A program made the position numbers and the translations under genes. Below, in pieces: positions 26,420-35,105 of a stretch of 40,192 nt of DNA. This DNA comes from Planctomycetaceae bacterium. GTDB lineage: Bacteria; Planctomycetota; Planctomycetia; Gemmatales; Gemmataceae. Position 1 is the first letter of the stretch; each line of letters starts with the position of its first letter. The notes below the pieces were generated by a model. It did no database searches. It saw only the letters and a list, made by a program, of their open reading frames with translations, and was not told the origin of the DNA. Location of the stretch: positions 1 through 40,192 of the forward strand of contig PNLP01000063.1 in NCBI GenBank assembly GCA_013823135.1, in the 5' to 3' direction.

Positions 26420-26623
26420 ATGCGAACGCTCATTGCCGTGATCTGCCCGCCGCTCGCCGTGCTGCTGACTGGGAATCGGTCCGGGGCGGTTGCGAATGCA
26501 GGGCTGACGTTCCTGCTCTACGTTCCGGGGTTGCTCCACGCTCTTGCTGAAGTGGAACGCCACAGCACCGTTCAGCGATACGAGGCCGTGATGCGGGCAC
26601 TCGACCGTGCTGCGGTCGTATGA
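26420..26623 (+). CDS. YqaE/Pmp3-family small membrane protein
   Basis: A 67-residue peptide with two hydrophobic helices joined by a short turn (IAVICPPLAVLLTG and AGLTFLLYVPGLLHALAEV). ICPPLAV with LLYVPGLLHA is the UPF0057/Pmp3 pattern. Eukaryotic members affect membrane potential and salt tolerance; bacterial YqaE is stress-induced. The start at 26420 is preceded by GAGAGG; a longer frame from 26300 overlapping the previous gene is not supported. It lies 116 bp after the cobalamin-binding protein on the same strand. Confidence 0.85.
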   Translation: MRTLIAVICPPLAVLLTGNRSGAVANAGLTFLLYVPGLLHALAEVERHSTVQRYEAVMRALDRAAVV

Positions 26624-26755
26624 CTGAATGGCGTAAGCGGCGAACACATCCCAAGCACCGGACTCAGTTCTCAGTGGCCACGGACATGAGCCGCGATCGG
26701 AACAGGCGGGGTTCGATCGCCGTGAGCAGTCCGTGCAAGTTCGACTCGTGACCCG

Positions 26756-27223
26756 TCAGATAACCTCGTCGATGAGCACCGGCATCCACTCGCTTCGGGT
26801 CATCACCCGGTAGTAACGCGTGCTCGGTTCGCAGACGAGGTATACCACCGGCTCGCCAGCCCGAGTGTGAACGAGCAATCCCTTCACGCCCTGTTTGACC
26901 CTGTACCACACGCCATTCATCAACGCATACGCTGCCGGAATATCAACAGGCTCCGGCTCCATCGCCGACCACTTTCCTTCCTCGACCGATTCTCTCCAGG
27001 TCCACCCCGTTGGGGGTAACTTTCGCTCGACCCGATCGCGGTTGCCCCACTTCACCACCTGTAACCTGCCGTTCCACCACACGGGCAGAAGTGCAGGGAC
27101 AGCACGCCAGTAGAAGCGAACCTCCTTTTCCCCGCCGCGATCGTGGACTCGTGACGACAGGCCGCAACCCTCGATGAGTTCGATGGGCAACTCGCTCACC
27201 GGGAGTGAAATGGCAGTGCACAT
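26756..27223 (-). CDS. Divergent SRAP/HMCES-like protein
   Basis: A 155-residue protein starting MCTAISLPVSELP. I see the SRAP layout: cysteine at position 2, which becomes N-terminal after Met removal and in SRAP proteins links covalently to abasic DNA. The strand pair VPALLPVWWNGRLQVVKWG corresponds to the SRAP P...WG region, and the end YYRVMTRSEWMPVLI to the H-x-RMPVIL motif. The canonical catalytic glutamate (FYEW) and histidine of that motif are not obvious, so it would be a divergent or altered-activity member. It begins 14 bp after the Y-family polymerase gene on the same strand, which strengthens a DNA-damage role. The family call is inference; otherwise it is an unknown conserved protein. 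Confidence 0.55.
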   Translation of the reverse strand: MCTAISLPVSELPIELIEGCGLSSRVHDRGGEKEVRFYWRAVPALLPVWWNGRLQVVKWGNRDRVERKLPPTGWTWRESVEEGKWSAMEPEPVDIPAAYALMNGVWYRVKQGVKGLLVHTRAGEPVVYLVCEPSTRYYRVMTRSEWMPVLIDEVI

Positions 27224-27237
27224 GACCGCGTCCGGGT

Positions 27238-28460
27238 TCAGAAGCAGATCTTGCCGCGTACGTCGCAGATGTCGAAGTCGTTGGCATGGTCACGGTACAC
27301 GGCGGGCAAGAAGAGTGTCGCAGCCGACCGCACCTTGAACCGACCGTGCTTTAGGTTCGCCAGTCGCTTCGCCGAGGCGACGGCGTCCTTCTTGGGATCG
27401 GGTGGAGTGAAAAGACTGAGTTGCTGGCCCTTGGCTCGACGCAGTCCCGTTGCGATGACGTGCATGTGGGTTGCGGGCAGATCCGGGACAAACGCACGCC
27501 GCAAGGCAACGCGTGCTGCGTCCAAAAGCAAATCGAACCGGGCGGTTGGTACGTCCAACGGGCCATCGCCGCCAGTCGATGTGCCATCCTTGTACTGGAC
27601 GTCTACCGACAACTTGCCAGCGAGGACGTTGTGGTAGTCGAGTTCCTCGATCAAGCGCTCCGTGTGTCGCACGGCCCACGCCCACAGCACGACAGGATCT
27701 TCGACGTCGCCCATCAGCGAACCGCCGCGTGCGAGAGTCTGGTGCGGCGGTCGTTCCGGGCGGATCGGTTGACGCGGGTGCCGTTGAGTTCCTGCCAGAT
27801 CTCGTGCCCCGTCTTGGTCAACAGTTGTTTCACCAGTCGCCCATCGGCGTTGGCGAGGTCCAGGCACGTCCTGATGCCGTAAGGGGCCAGGCGGGCAGCA
27901 CGCCGGCCAACAATGCCGCTGATCTCGGTCACGGGCATCTCCGCGAGGAGTGCTCGCTCATGATCGCGGTCGAGAACGGCCACGGCCCCGAACGGCTTGG
28001 CGGTGTCGCTGAACAGTTTGGCCAGCGTCCTCGTGCGGGCGATGCCGATCGTGGTGGGCAGGTTGGCGTGATCGCGGATGTGATCGCGGATCGCTGTCGC
28101 GGTGGCCTGAAGCGTGGACTTGTAATCGACCGGGATCGCCTCGAAGAAGAACTCGTCGATGGAATAGTATTCGACCCGTGGGCTGAAGGTTCCGACGGCA
28201 TCGAGCATCTTCCGGCTGAGCACCTCGTACCAGTAGAAGTCCCTCTTCACGTACACGCCTTGCGGGCACAACACTTTGGCATCCCAGATCGGCGCGCCGG
28301 TCTTTACCCCCTGTGCCTTCATCTCGTAGCTCTTGGCGATGACGCACGCCCCGTTGTTCCCGAGCACGCCCACGGGCTTGCCGACAAGATCGGGGTGCCG
28401 GACCCGCTCGGCCGAGACGTAGAAGCAATCGGCGTCCAAATGTGCCACGTAGCCGGGCAT
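27238..28460 (-). pseudogene. Y-family DNA polymerase (UmuC/DinB type) split by a frameshift
   Basis: A translesion polymerase of about 407 residues if read through. The N-terminal frame (28460-27714) has the palm and finger motifs HLDADCFYVSAER (D9) and YYSIDEFFFE (D102, E103), plus PVGVLGNNGACVIAKSYEMK, followed by helix-hairpin-helix sequence (GIVGRRAARLAPYGIRTCLD). After LNGTRV it runs into unrelated sequence and stops at 27714. The matching continuation, beginning QPIRPERPPHQTLARGGSL and running through a complete little-finger domain to 27238, lies in the -1 frame. One missing base near 27769-27776 explains it. There is no slippery heptamer. It may be a true inactivation or a sequence error. 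It heads an operon with the SRAP-like gene. Confidence 0.85.
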
Positions 28461-28588
28461 GCGGATTCTCCGGGTCGTGCGACCGGGCGTGTCAGCAATT
28501 CTTCCGACATGCCCTTTTTATCTGTACACCCGATCACTTAGCCGTTCAATTGGGGTACGTGTTCCGGTCTGTTCCGCGAGGAGTGCCC

Positions 28589-29038
28589 ATGTCGATGGAC
28601 TCGCCGCCCGAGCCCCGCACGCTGGTCGAGCGGTACGCCGCAGACTTACTCCGCGAACTGGCCGCTCACGCACGCCGGAGTGGCCCCGTTCGTGTGACTG
28701 ACGCGGCCGGTGGGTTGGCGTGCATGGTCATGGTGTGGCCGGCAGACAGTCGGATGCCAACCGCACTTGGGGAACAACCGAAACCACGAAAGATTGGCGG
28801 ACGGAAGGGGTGCCGGGAAGACATCCTGGCGGTGGTCCGGGCAGCAGGTCGACCGATTACGCGCAAGCAGGTGATCCGTGCGTTGAAGGCGGCAGGCGGC
28901 GGTCACGGTGCCGGAACGGTGGCGAAAGCCCTTGCCGACCTGACGGCGTCGGGCGAGTTGGTCAACCACAAGGACAAGCGGGGCTACCGCCTACCGACAT
29001 GGGTGCGGAAACATCCGGGGTTGTTCGACGCCGTGTGA
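28589..29038 (+). CDS. Winged-helix-like small protein
   Basis: A 149-residue protein with an unconserved-looking N-terminus and a C-terminal winged-helix pattern at about residues 72-142: CREDILAVVRAAGRPITRKQ, VIRALKAAGGGHGAGTVAKA and LADLTASGELVNHKDKRGYR. This ends in the wing (KRGYRLPTW), so DNA binding is likely. Proteins of this type are multiplied in Gemmata relatives; none is characterised to my knowledge. AGGAG seven bases before the ATG fixes the start, excluding a longer frame. It is divergent from the Y-family polymerase with 128 bp between them, so it could regulate that operon. A decayed relative lies at 35535-35750. Confidence 0.7.
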   Translation: MSMDSPPEPRTLVERYAADLLRELAAHARRSGPVRVTDAAGGLACMVMVWPADSRMPTALGEQPKPRKIGGRKGCREDILAVVRAAGRPITRKQVIRALKAAGGGHGAGTVAKALADLTASGELVNHKDKRGYRLPTWVRKHPGLFDAV

Positions 29039-29138
29039 GTGGCTGCGGAAGTGCGTTCCAGAGCATGGAACATTTCCATCAAGTGGGTTAAACTCGGCAG
29101 CTTACTCCGCATCTGATGTCAGTGAGCGTACCCGTCGC

Positions 29139-29747
29139 TTACTTGCGGCGCGTCAGTATGTCGATCAGCCAGCAACCCCGAACGTGTTCCCCCGACTGGC
29201 GACAGTGGTTCAAGATTTCCTCGTTGTCGCACCCGGCATCCTGAAGGGCGTCGGCAAGGATCGGCATTTGGTCAAAAGCACGCTCTTGGTAGATGTGTTC
29301 GGCAAGGGCAACAACCGTTGAGGTTAACCAAAAAGGATTAACGGCGACTTGACGGAAGGGATTGCCAAAGATGTCACGAAGAAAGCCGCCGGTTCCCGAC
29401 CACTGTGGAACAATGACCGGGATTGTAGCCGCTTCGGTAGCGGCTTTCGCCCAAGCATCTCGATCCCGCCAAGAATAACCATCAAAGGGCTTGATGCGGA
29501 ACGACGCTTTCGTAACGGATATCTTTTCTCGTGCGTCCCATAACTGCTTCCAGCCCACGGCACCGTCAGCAAATAGCTCTGCGAGGTTGACGGCTTCCTT
29601 GCACTCCTCGGCGAACAATCGCCACAGTGACGTCCTCCTACACGATGCCACAGCAAATAGCCGCAACTTCCGGTCGCTCGCTTTGCTCTTCAAGTATTCC
29701 AGCATCGGCGTCGGGTCGGTTGCCGCCAGCCATTCTTGCTCAGACAT
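29139..29747 (-). CDS. Lineage-specific protein, paralogue of the 17610 gene
   Basis: A 202-residue member of the same uncharacterised planctomycete family as the gene after lpd. The N-terminal motif is fully typical here (MSEQEWLAATDPTPMLEYLK, then KLRLFAVASCRR). The middle is variable, and the C-terminus repeats the signature FGNPFRQVAVNPFWLTSTVV, RAFDQMPILADALQDAGCDN and RGCWLIDIL. The middle section is about 40 residues shorter than in its paralogue. No signal peptide, membrane segment or catalytic motif is visible; the conserved cysteines (SCRR, GCDN, NHCR, GCW) could be structural. Its stop faces the stop of the winged-helix gene. Confidence 0.8.
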   Translation of the reverse strand: MSEQEWLAATDPTPMLEYLKSKASDRKLRLFAVASCRRTSLWRLFAEECKEAVNLAELFADGAVGWKQLWDAREKISVTKASFRIKPFDGYSWRDRDAWAKAATEAATIPVIVPQWSGTGGFLRDIFGNPFRQVAVNPFWLTSTVVALAEHIYQERAFDQMPILADALQDAGCDNEEILNHCRQSGEHVRGCWLIDILTRRK

Positions 29748-30006
29748 GGGATTTCCCTTCTCGGTCCCGCCAGTCTATCACGCCGAACTCTCAAACCGCA
29801 GGCAGTATGCGCTTGGCAGGTCCACATTGTCCGCACCACCGTCACGTACTTGCGGCACGGTTGTGCCGATGGGGCGGAATATGCCAGCAGGTGGGGCCGG
29901 AAACGCATGTCCAGCAGCAATGCAGCGTGACGTTCTGCGGCCATCCACCCTGGGAAGCCGACATACGATGGCGGCAGTTGGTTCTTGGTGTACAGGGGGT
30001 CACGGA

Positions 30007-31170
30007 ATGGGGTTCTTCAACGGACGAGTGAGCTTCCTTCGCTTCGCGGTTGGCGGTGAGGCACCCAGTCTTTTCGGCGATGAGCAACTGGACAAACTCC
30101 GGGAACACGTCGCCGGGCGGCAAACGCTCGAAACGTCAGACGGGATCGAAGCCGGGTGGTCGGGCGGCAAATCCGTTCTCGATACCACCTTCGACCTGGC
30201 GAAGAACGTCATCAACGACACGCTCCACTTCGACCTGCGAGTGGACACTGACAAACTCCCCGGCGATCTACTGAAGGCGTACTACGAGGCCGACCTGGCT
30301 GCGCTCAGCAAGGACAACAAGAGTGGGTTCGCGTCGGCAAAGCAGAAGCGGGAAGCCAAGGAGTCGGCCCACAACCGCCTGAAGGCGGAAGCGAAGGACG
30401 GTCGATTCCGACGGCGAAAGTGTACCCCGGTGCTGTGGGATCGGGCGGCGAACGAAGTTCTGTTCGGGGCTACTTCCACATCGCAAGTCGACAAGTTCAC
30501 GGAACTGTTCACCCGCACGTTCGGGCACCCGCTGGAGTTGCTCACCGCCGGTCGTCACGCCGAGCGAACGGCAGTCACGCTCAAACTCGCTGTCCCCACA
30601 GAAGACGCCTCGTCGTTCGTTCCTGGTGCCGGGGGCGAGGTGGCGTGGGTGGCGGGTGGCGGTGCAGCCGACTTCCTGGGTAACGAGTACCTGCTCTGGC
30701 TGTGGTTCCTGAGCGACCTGGGCACGGACACCGTCATGCTGAGCGATGGCAGCGATGCCACGCTGATGCCGGCACGAACTCTGTCGCTGGATTGCCCGCG
30801 TGGGGTGACCGGCAGTGGTACGCTGGCGAGCGAAGGGCCAACCAGGCTGCCAGAGGCACGACGGGCGGTGCAGGCCGGAAAGTTGCCCCGGAAAATGGGG
30901 CTGACGCTGGTTCGCCATGACCAGCAGTACGAGTTGACCCTGCACGCCGAGACGCTGGCGGTCGGATCGGCGAAGCTGCCTGCAATGCCCGACGAAGTGA
31001 CCGAGGCTCGGGCGAAACTTGATGAGCGAGCGAATCAGGTGCGGGAGTTGGTCGAGACACTGGATCTGCTCTACGCACAGTTTCTCGCGGTGCGGCTGTC
31101 GCCGAAGTGGGTGGGTGAGTTGGCCCGGATTCAGGGGTGGCTGGCTCGGGGCGAGCAACGGGCGGCGTAG
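30007..31170 (+). CDS. rdgC: RdgC-family recombination-associated protein
   Basis: A 387-residue protein. The N-terminus MGFFNGRVSFLRFAV, the strand region DTLHFDLRVDTDKLPGDLLK, the basic helix SAKQKREAKESAHNRLKAEA and RKCTPVLWDRAANEVLFGAT, followed by FTRTFGHPLELL, match the RdgC family as found outside Proteobacteria. In Escherichia coli RdgC forms a DNA-encircling ring dimer that limits RecA loading. The C-terminal part (VAWVAGGGAADFLGNEYLLW) is typical of the longer subfamily. The ATG at 30007 has GGGGG upstream; an open frame extends 172 codons further upstream without similarity. It converges on the histidine kinase gene 31 bp away. Confidence 0.8.
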   Translation: MGFFNGRVSFLRFAVGGEAPSLFGDEQLDKLREHVAGRQTLETSDGIEAGWSGGKSVLDTTFDLAKNVINDTLHFDLRVDTDKLPGDLLKAYYEADLAALSKDNKSGFASAKQKREAKESAHNRLKAEAKDGRFRRRKCTPVLWDRAANEVLFGATSTSQVDKFTELFTRTFGHPLELLTAGRHAERTAVTLKLAVPTEDASSFVPGAGGEVAWVAGGGAADFLGNEYLLWLWFLSDLGTDTVMLSDGSDATLMPARTLSLDCPRGVTGSGTLASEGPTRLPEARRAVQAGKLPRKMGLTLVRHDQQYELTLHAETLAVGSAKLPAMPDEVTEARAKLDERANQVRELVETLDLLYAQFLAVRLSPKWVGELARIQGWLARGEQRAA

Positions 31171-31201
31171 CATCGGCACTTGCTGATGAGACAATCCGAA
31201 G

Positions 31202-33985
31202 CTATCGACTGCCATCCAGAACTGCCCTCACCTTCCTGGCCAGTGCGAGCGGGGTGAAGGGCTTCTGGAGGAATGCTTCATCGGCTTCAACGATTCCATG
31301 CCGGACGACGGCGTCGTCCGTGTAGCCACTCACGAACAGCACTTTCATGGCAGAGTGCCTTGCTCGCAAGGTTTCAACTGCTTCTCGTCCGCCCATCACC
31401 GGCATCACGACATCCGTCACGAGCAAATGAATCGGTCCCGCGTGCTCACACGCGATCCGAACAGCCTCTGCCCCATTGCGTGCTTCCAGAACCACGTACC
31501 CCTGGTTTTCCAATGACTGTCGTGCCAGACGTCGCACGTTATCCTCGTCTTCCGCAAGCAGAACCGTCTCAGTGCCACCTGACTCAAGTTGCACTTCCTC
31601 GGTGCGCTGTGCAACCGCATCGCGGGTGGTGGGAAGCAGGATTTTGAAAGTCGTCCCGACGCCAATCTCGCTGTAGACGCTCACGTGCCCTCCATGCGCC
31701 TTCACCGCTCCATAGACCATTGCCAGGCCAAGTCCTGTGCCCTTCCCAACGTCCTTGGTCGTGAAAAACGGCTCGAACACTTTGGCCCGTACCTCTTCGG
31801 TCATTCCACAACCGGTATCAGAAACGGCGAGTTGGATGTAGTCACCGACTTTCAGATCGGGGTATGTGAGAGCGTTGTCATCCCGCAACTGCACGTCGCG
31901 TGTCTCGAACGTCAACCTGCCACCTCGTGGCATCGCATCGCGTGCGTTCACCGCCAGATTCATGACGATCTGTTCCACTTGCGTGGGGTCGGCTTTCACT
32001 CGACCCAAATCAGGAGCCAGGGCGGTTGCAAGCGTGACATCCGCCCCAATCAGCCGCCGCAATAGTTGCTCCGCCCCGGTGAGGACCTGGTTGAGATCAA
32101 GAACCTTGGGCTCGACGATCGCGTTTCGACTAAACGCCAGAAGTTGACTCGTCAATGCCGCCGCCCGTTTCCCCGCGTCGTGGATGGCGTCCACCATCTC
32201 CCTGCTCGTGTCCGTGCGACTGAGGGTGTTTTGAAGGATCTCACTGAATCCGTTAATGACGGTGAGGAGATTGTTGAAATCGTGAGCGACCCCACCAGCT
32301 AAACGTCCAACCGCTTCGAGTTTCTGTGATTGACGGAACTGTTCTTCGAGTTGTCGCCGGTCCGTGATGTCTTGCACCTGGCCGACATAAAGCAACGGTT
32401 GATGGGCTGTGTCTCGAACGAGCGAGACATTCGTCATCGCCCAGATCACGTGACCATCCTTGTGGATGTATCGCTTTTCTTGGACGAAGTGAGACTTCCC
32501 TGCGAGAAGTGCTTCACGCAGAGTGTAACTCGCCGCGAGATCGTCCGGGTGCGTGATCTCGGGCGTTGACATACCGAGCATCTCCTCTCGGGAGTAGCCA
32601 AACAACCGGGCGAAAGAAGCGTTCACTTGTAGGAATCGGTGGTCGAGGCTTGTAATGACCATGGCCACGTTGGTGTCATCAAACGCACTGTGGAAGAGCG
32701 ATTCGCTTGCTCGAAGCAACTGCTCTGACTCTTTCCGATCCTGGATGTTTCGGCTGATCCCAACGAGGCCGTTGATCTGCCCATTGTGATCTCGCAACGG
32801 GGCTTTGATGACAAGGGTAGACTGCTCCTGGCCGTTCGGCCCACGGACGAATTCCTCTTTGTTGAACACGGTCTCTCCCTCGCGTAACACCCGCGTGTCA
32901 TCCTCGTCATAGATCCGTGCGAGATCTGGTGGGTGGAAATCGAATCCGGTCTTTCCGGCAATGTCTGCCTCACTCGAAGCACCGACCATCTCAACGTGTG
33001 CTCGGTTGCTGAGCACGAACTTCGCATCCGCATCTTTCGTCCAGATGGCGTCGGGCAGCGTGTCAATCACTGTTCGGAGGAGTGTGCGCTCCCGTTCTAA
33101 TTCCGACTGGGTCTGAGAACGCTTCGCGTCCAAGCGATTGAGTGCTGCGGCGTACCAAACAACAAAGATCGACAGGACAATCATGTTCGCCAACACGTAG
33201 AACCTGAGCCCAAGTGTTCCTTCGACACCGACCTCGGCACCCACCAACCTCATCACACCAAGCGTGAAGGGCACCAACACCGCGATCGGAAGGAGGAGGC
33301 GTGCGAGGACACCACCGAGAAGTTCACTTGTGATGACGGCCATCCACCCACGATCGGGCCGTGCGTGCAGTATGCCCACGGCCAGAGCAAGGAAGGTTAC
33401 GATCGCGAGGAGTGGTGAAAGGTGACCGGACGGGACATCCGGCCCCAATGTGAGGGAGAAGGCGTCACCCATAATACCCAACAAGCAGATGAACACCGGC
33501 ACCACGGCCAATAACTCGGCGAGTTTCGCGGCACGTCGCGTGTTCAAGAAGAACAGTGCGGCTCCGAGCATCAGGAACGTCAGTGCAGTCGCAAATGACA
33601 TCCGTCCCCGCTGGACTGGGTCGTCGATCCATTCCAGGCCACTGAATACGTGGACCAGCCCCCAGTTTGGAGGAGTGAGATACTCCAGTAGATTGGATGT
33701 CGCGAAGAGGCAAACCGCCCCCGCTGCGATACGACCAAGAATGCGAGACCAGGATCTCGGGGAAGAGGTGCAAACGAGCAATCGCAGTGCAAGTGCCGAA
33801 AGTACGAAGGAGATCGCGGCATCGGACCGGATCGCCGCCATTCCTGGGATGATATTTTTGAATGTGGATATCTCGAACCACGAGCAGACGAAGGCCGTGA
33901 TGCCAACCGCACCAACGCAGGGGGCGATCACGCGGCTGAATCGTTGGAACCGGCAGTCGGTGAAGGTGGAAGGTGTCTGAACCAT
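31202..33985 (-). CDS. Membrane hybrid histidine kinase with two PAS domains and receiver
   Basis: A 927-residue two-component sensor. The order is: eight or so transmembrane helices to about residue 285; PAS with PAC (RTVIDTLPDAIWTKDADAKF); a second PAS (ITSLDHRFLQVNASFARLFG); and HisKA with phosphorylatable H568 (LAGGVAHDFNNLLTVINGFS). The ATPase domain follows, with N676/N680 (NLAVNARDAM), DTGCGM and FEPFFTTKDVGKGTGLGLAM. The C-terminal receiver domain begins at about 807 with phosphoacceptor D858 (LLVTDVVMP) and K at LQKPFTP. The HDFNN kinase type fused to a receiver is common, and output usually goes through a separate phosphotransfer protein; no regulator gene is adjacent. The start at 33985 precedes the first membrane helix; 79 upstream codons are unsupported. 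Confidence 0.92.
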   Translation of the reverse strand: MVQTPSTFTDCRFQRFSRVIAPCVGAVGITAFVCSWFEISTFKNIIPGMAAIRSDAAISFVLSALALRLLVCTSSPRSWSRILGRIAAGAVCLFATSNLLEYLTPPNWGLVHVFSGLEWIDDPVQRGRMSFATALTFLMLGAALFFLNTRRAAKLAELLAVVPVFICLLGIMGDAFSLTLGPDVPSGHLSPLLAIVTFLALAVGILHARPDRGWMAVITSELLGGVLARLLLPIAVLVPFTLGVMRLVGAEVGVEGTLGLRFYVLANMIVLSIFVVWYAAALNRLDAKRSQTQSELERERTLLRTVIDTLPDAIWTKDADAKFVLSNRAHVEMVGASSEADIAGKTGFDFHPPDLARIYDEDDTRVLREGETVFNKEEFVRGPNGQEQSTLVIKAPLRDHNGQINGLVGISRNIQDRKESEQLLRASESLFHSAFDDTNVAMVITSLDHRFLQVNASFARLFGYSREEMLGMSTPEITHPDDLAASYTLREALLAGKSHFVQEKRYIHKDGHVIWAMTNVSLVRDTAHQPLLYVGQVQDITDRRQLEEQFRQSQKLEAVGRLAGGVAHDFNNLLTVINGFSEILQNTLSRTDTSREMVDAIHDAGKRAAALTSQLLAFSRNAIVEPKVLDLNQVLTGAEQLLRRLIGADVTLATALAPDLGRVKADPTQVEQIVMNLAVNARDAMPRGGRLTFETRDVQLRDDNALTYPDLKVGDYIQLAVSDTGCGMTEEVRAKVFEPFFTTKDVGKGTGLGLAMVYGAVKAHGGHVSVYSEIGVGTTFKILLPTTRDAVAQRTEEVQLESGGTETVLLAEDEDNVRRLARQSLENQGYVVLEARNGAEAVRIACEHAGPIHLLVTDVVMPVMGGREAVETLRARHSAMKVLFVSGYTDDAVVRHGIVEADEAFLQKPFTPLALARKVRAVLDGSR

Positions 33986-34272
33986 GGCTGTGAACCCGGT
34001 CAATCGAAACCGCTGCGCGGGTGGTGTCGAAACGACGTGTGTCGGCTCAGTAAAGCCTAACACAGTTGTGGCAAGGTATCTGCGAGGGTGATCACGAACT
34101 AATATCTGCGGACAAATAACTCGGTCACTCTCGGGGCATTCCTCAATTTTTCGTCGGGGCGAGAAGTCGCACAACGGGGTTACTGCCCCAAACTCAGCAG
34201 ACTCGAAGACAAGTACTGGCATGCGGGAAGTTATCCGCTACGACCATTCGCGGTTGGAGTTCCGAGGGAACC

Positions 34273-35088
34273 ATGCCGCTGCCTGCCTGTCCGCCGTGGG
34301 TCGTGATGTGGGCACTTGCCACGGCCATCTTCGCGGCGTGCAAGTGGCTGACTTGGCGAACAACACTCACGACGCACACGCCAACCTGGCGTCACGCTGC
34401 ATACCTCTTTGCGTGGCCGGGGTTGGACGCAAAAGCGTTCTTTAACCCTCGTCCGCTCCCAAACGATCGTCGTCCGACACGCGGTGAGTGGGCATTCGCC
34501 GTAGGTAAGTTCCTCCTTGGCGTCGCCCTGATCTGGGGTGTCGTGCCGGGTATCCCGCCCTGCTTCCTTCTGCTCCGAGGCTGGGTGGGCATGGCCGGTC
34601 TGATCTTCCTCCTTCACTTCGGCACATTCCACCTACTGAGCTGCTCATGGCGGGCAGCAGGCGTGGACGCAAAGCCTCTCATGAACTGGCCGGTCCTGGC
34701 GGTCGGCGTGAGCGAATTCTGGGGCAAACGCTGGAACACCGCGTTCCGCGACCTCACCCACCGATTCTTGTTCAGTCCGTTGGCAAAACGGCTCGGTCCA
34801 CGCGGTGGAGTTGCGGCCGGGTTCTTGTTCAGCGGCGTTGTCCATGACCTCGTCATCTCGGTGCCAGCGGGCGGCGGGTACGGTTGGCCGACACTCTACT
34901 TCGTGGCGCAGGGCTTTGGGCTACTCGCCGAGCGGTCGAAAACGGGCAAGCGACTCGGCCTCGGTGCCGGGTGGCAAGGACGAGCATTCACAACCGCAAT
35001 CGTCGTCGCCCCGGTGTACGGCCTATTTCACCCGCCGTTTGTGATCGAAGTGATCTTGCCGTTTCTGGCCATGATCGGTGCCCATTGA
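34273..35088 (+). CDS. Wax-synthase-like MBOAT acyltransferase
   Basis: A 271-residue membrane protein with six to eight hydrophobic segments. The diagnostic motif is VSEFWGKRWNTAFRDLTHRF, the conserved SFWGRRWN-type region of the wax synthase/MBOAT_2 family. It is followed by FLFSGVVHDLVI, which carries the presumed catalytic histidine of MBOAT enzymes. The family transfers fatty acyl chains to alcohols or other hydroxyl groups at the membrane. The acceptor is unknown, and neutral-lipid formation is only one option. It is followed 17 bp later by a small four-helix membrane protein, likely co-transcribed. Confidence 0.78.
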   Translation: MPLPACPPWVVMWALATAIFAACKWLTWRTTLTTHTPTWRHAAYLFAWPGLDAKAFFNPRPLPNDRRPTRGEWAFAVGKFLLGVALIWGVVPGIPPCFLLLRGWVGMAGLIFLLHFGTFHLLSCSWRAAGVDAKPLMNWPVLAVGVSEFWGKRWNTAFRDLTHRFLFSPLAKRLGPRGGVAAGFLFSGVVHDLVISVPAGGGYGWPTLYFVAQGFGLLAERSKTGKRLGLGAGWQGRAFTTAIVVAPVYGLFHPPFVIEVILPFLAMIGAH

Positions 35089-35105
35089 AGATGAAAGGGA
35101 CCAGC

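Noticed and set aside
26691..26706. GAGCCGCGATCGGAAC as another copy of the TAGCCGCGA repeat
   Set aside because: Only the central GCCGCGAT matches; the TTTAG end and the GGGAG part are missing, so chance similarity is likely.
26664..26755. A possible C-terminal coding tail after the SRAP-like gene (minus strand, ending MSVATEN)
   Set aside because: It is in a different frame from the SRAP-like gene, is very short, has no start of its own outside that gene, and matches no family I know.
27714..27800. Programmed frameshifting in the Y-family polymerase
   Set aside because: There is no slippery heptamer at the junction, and the family is not known to use recoding. A single-base lesion or sequence error is simpler.
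28461..28588. A LexA-type operator between the polymerase and the winged-helix gene
   Set aside because: I found no convincing CTG-N10-CAG or GAAC-N4-GTTC pair; a partial GTACACCC/GGGTAC repeat is too weak to call.
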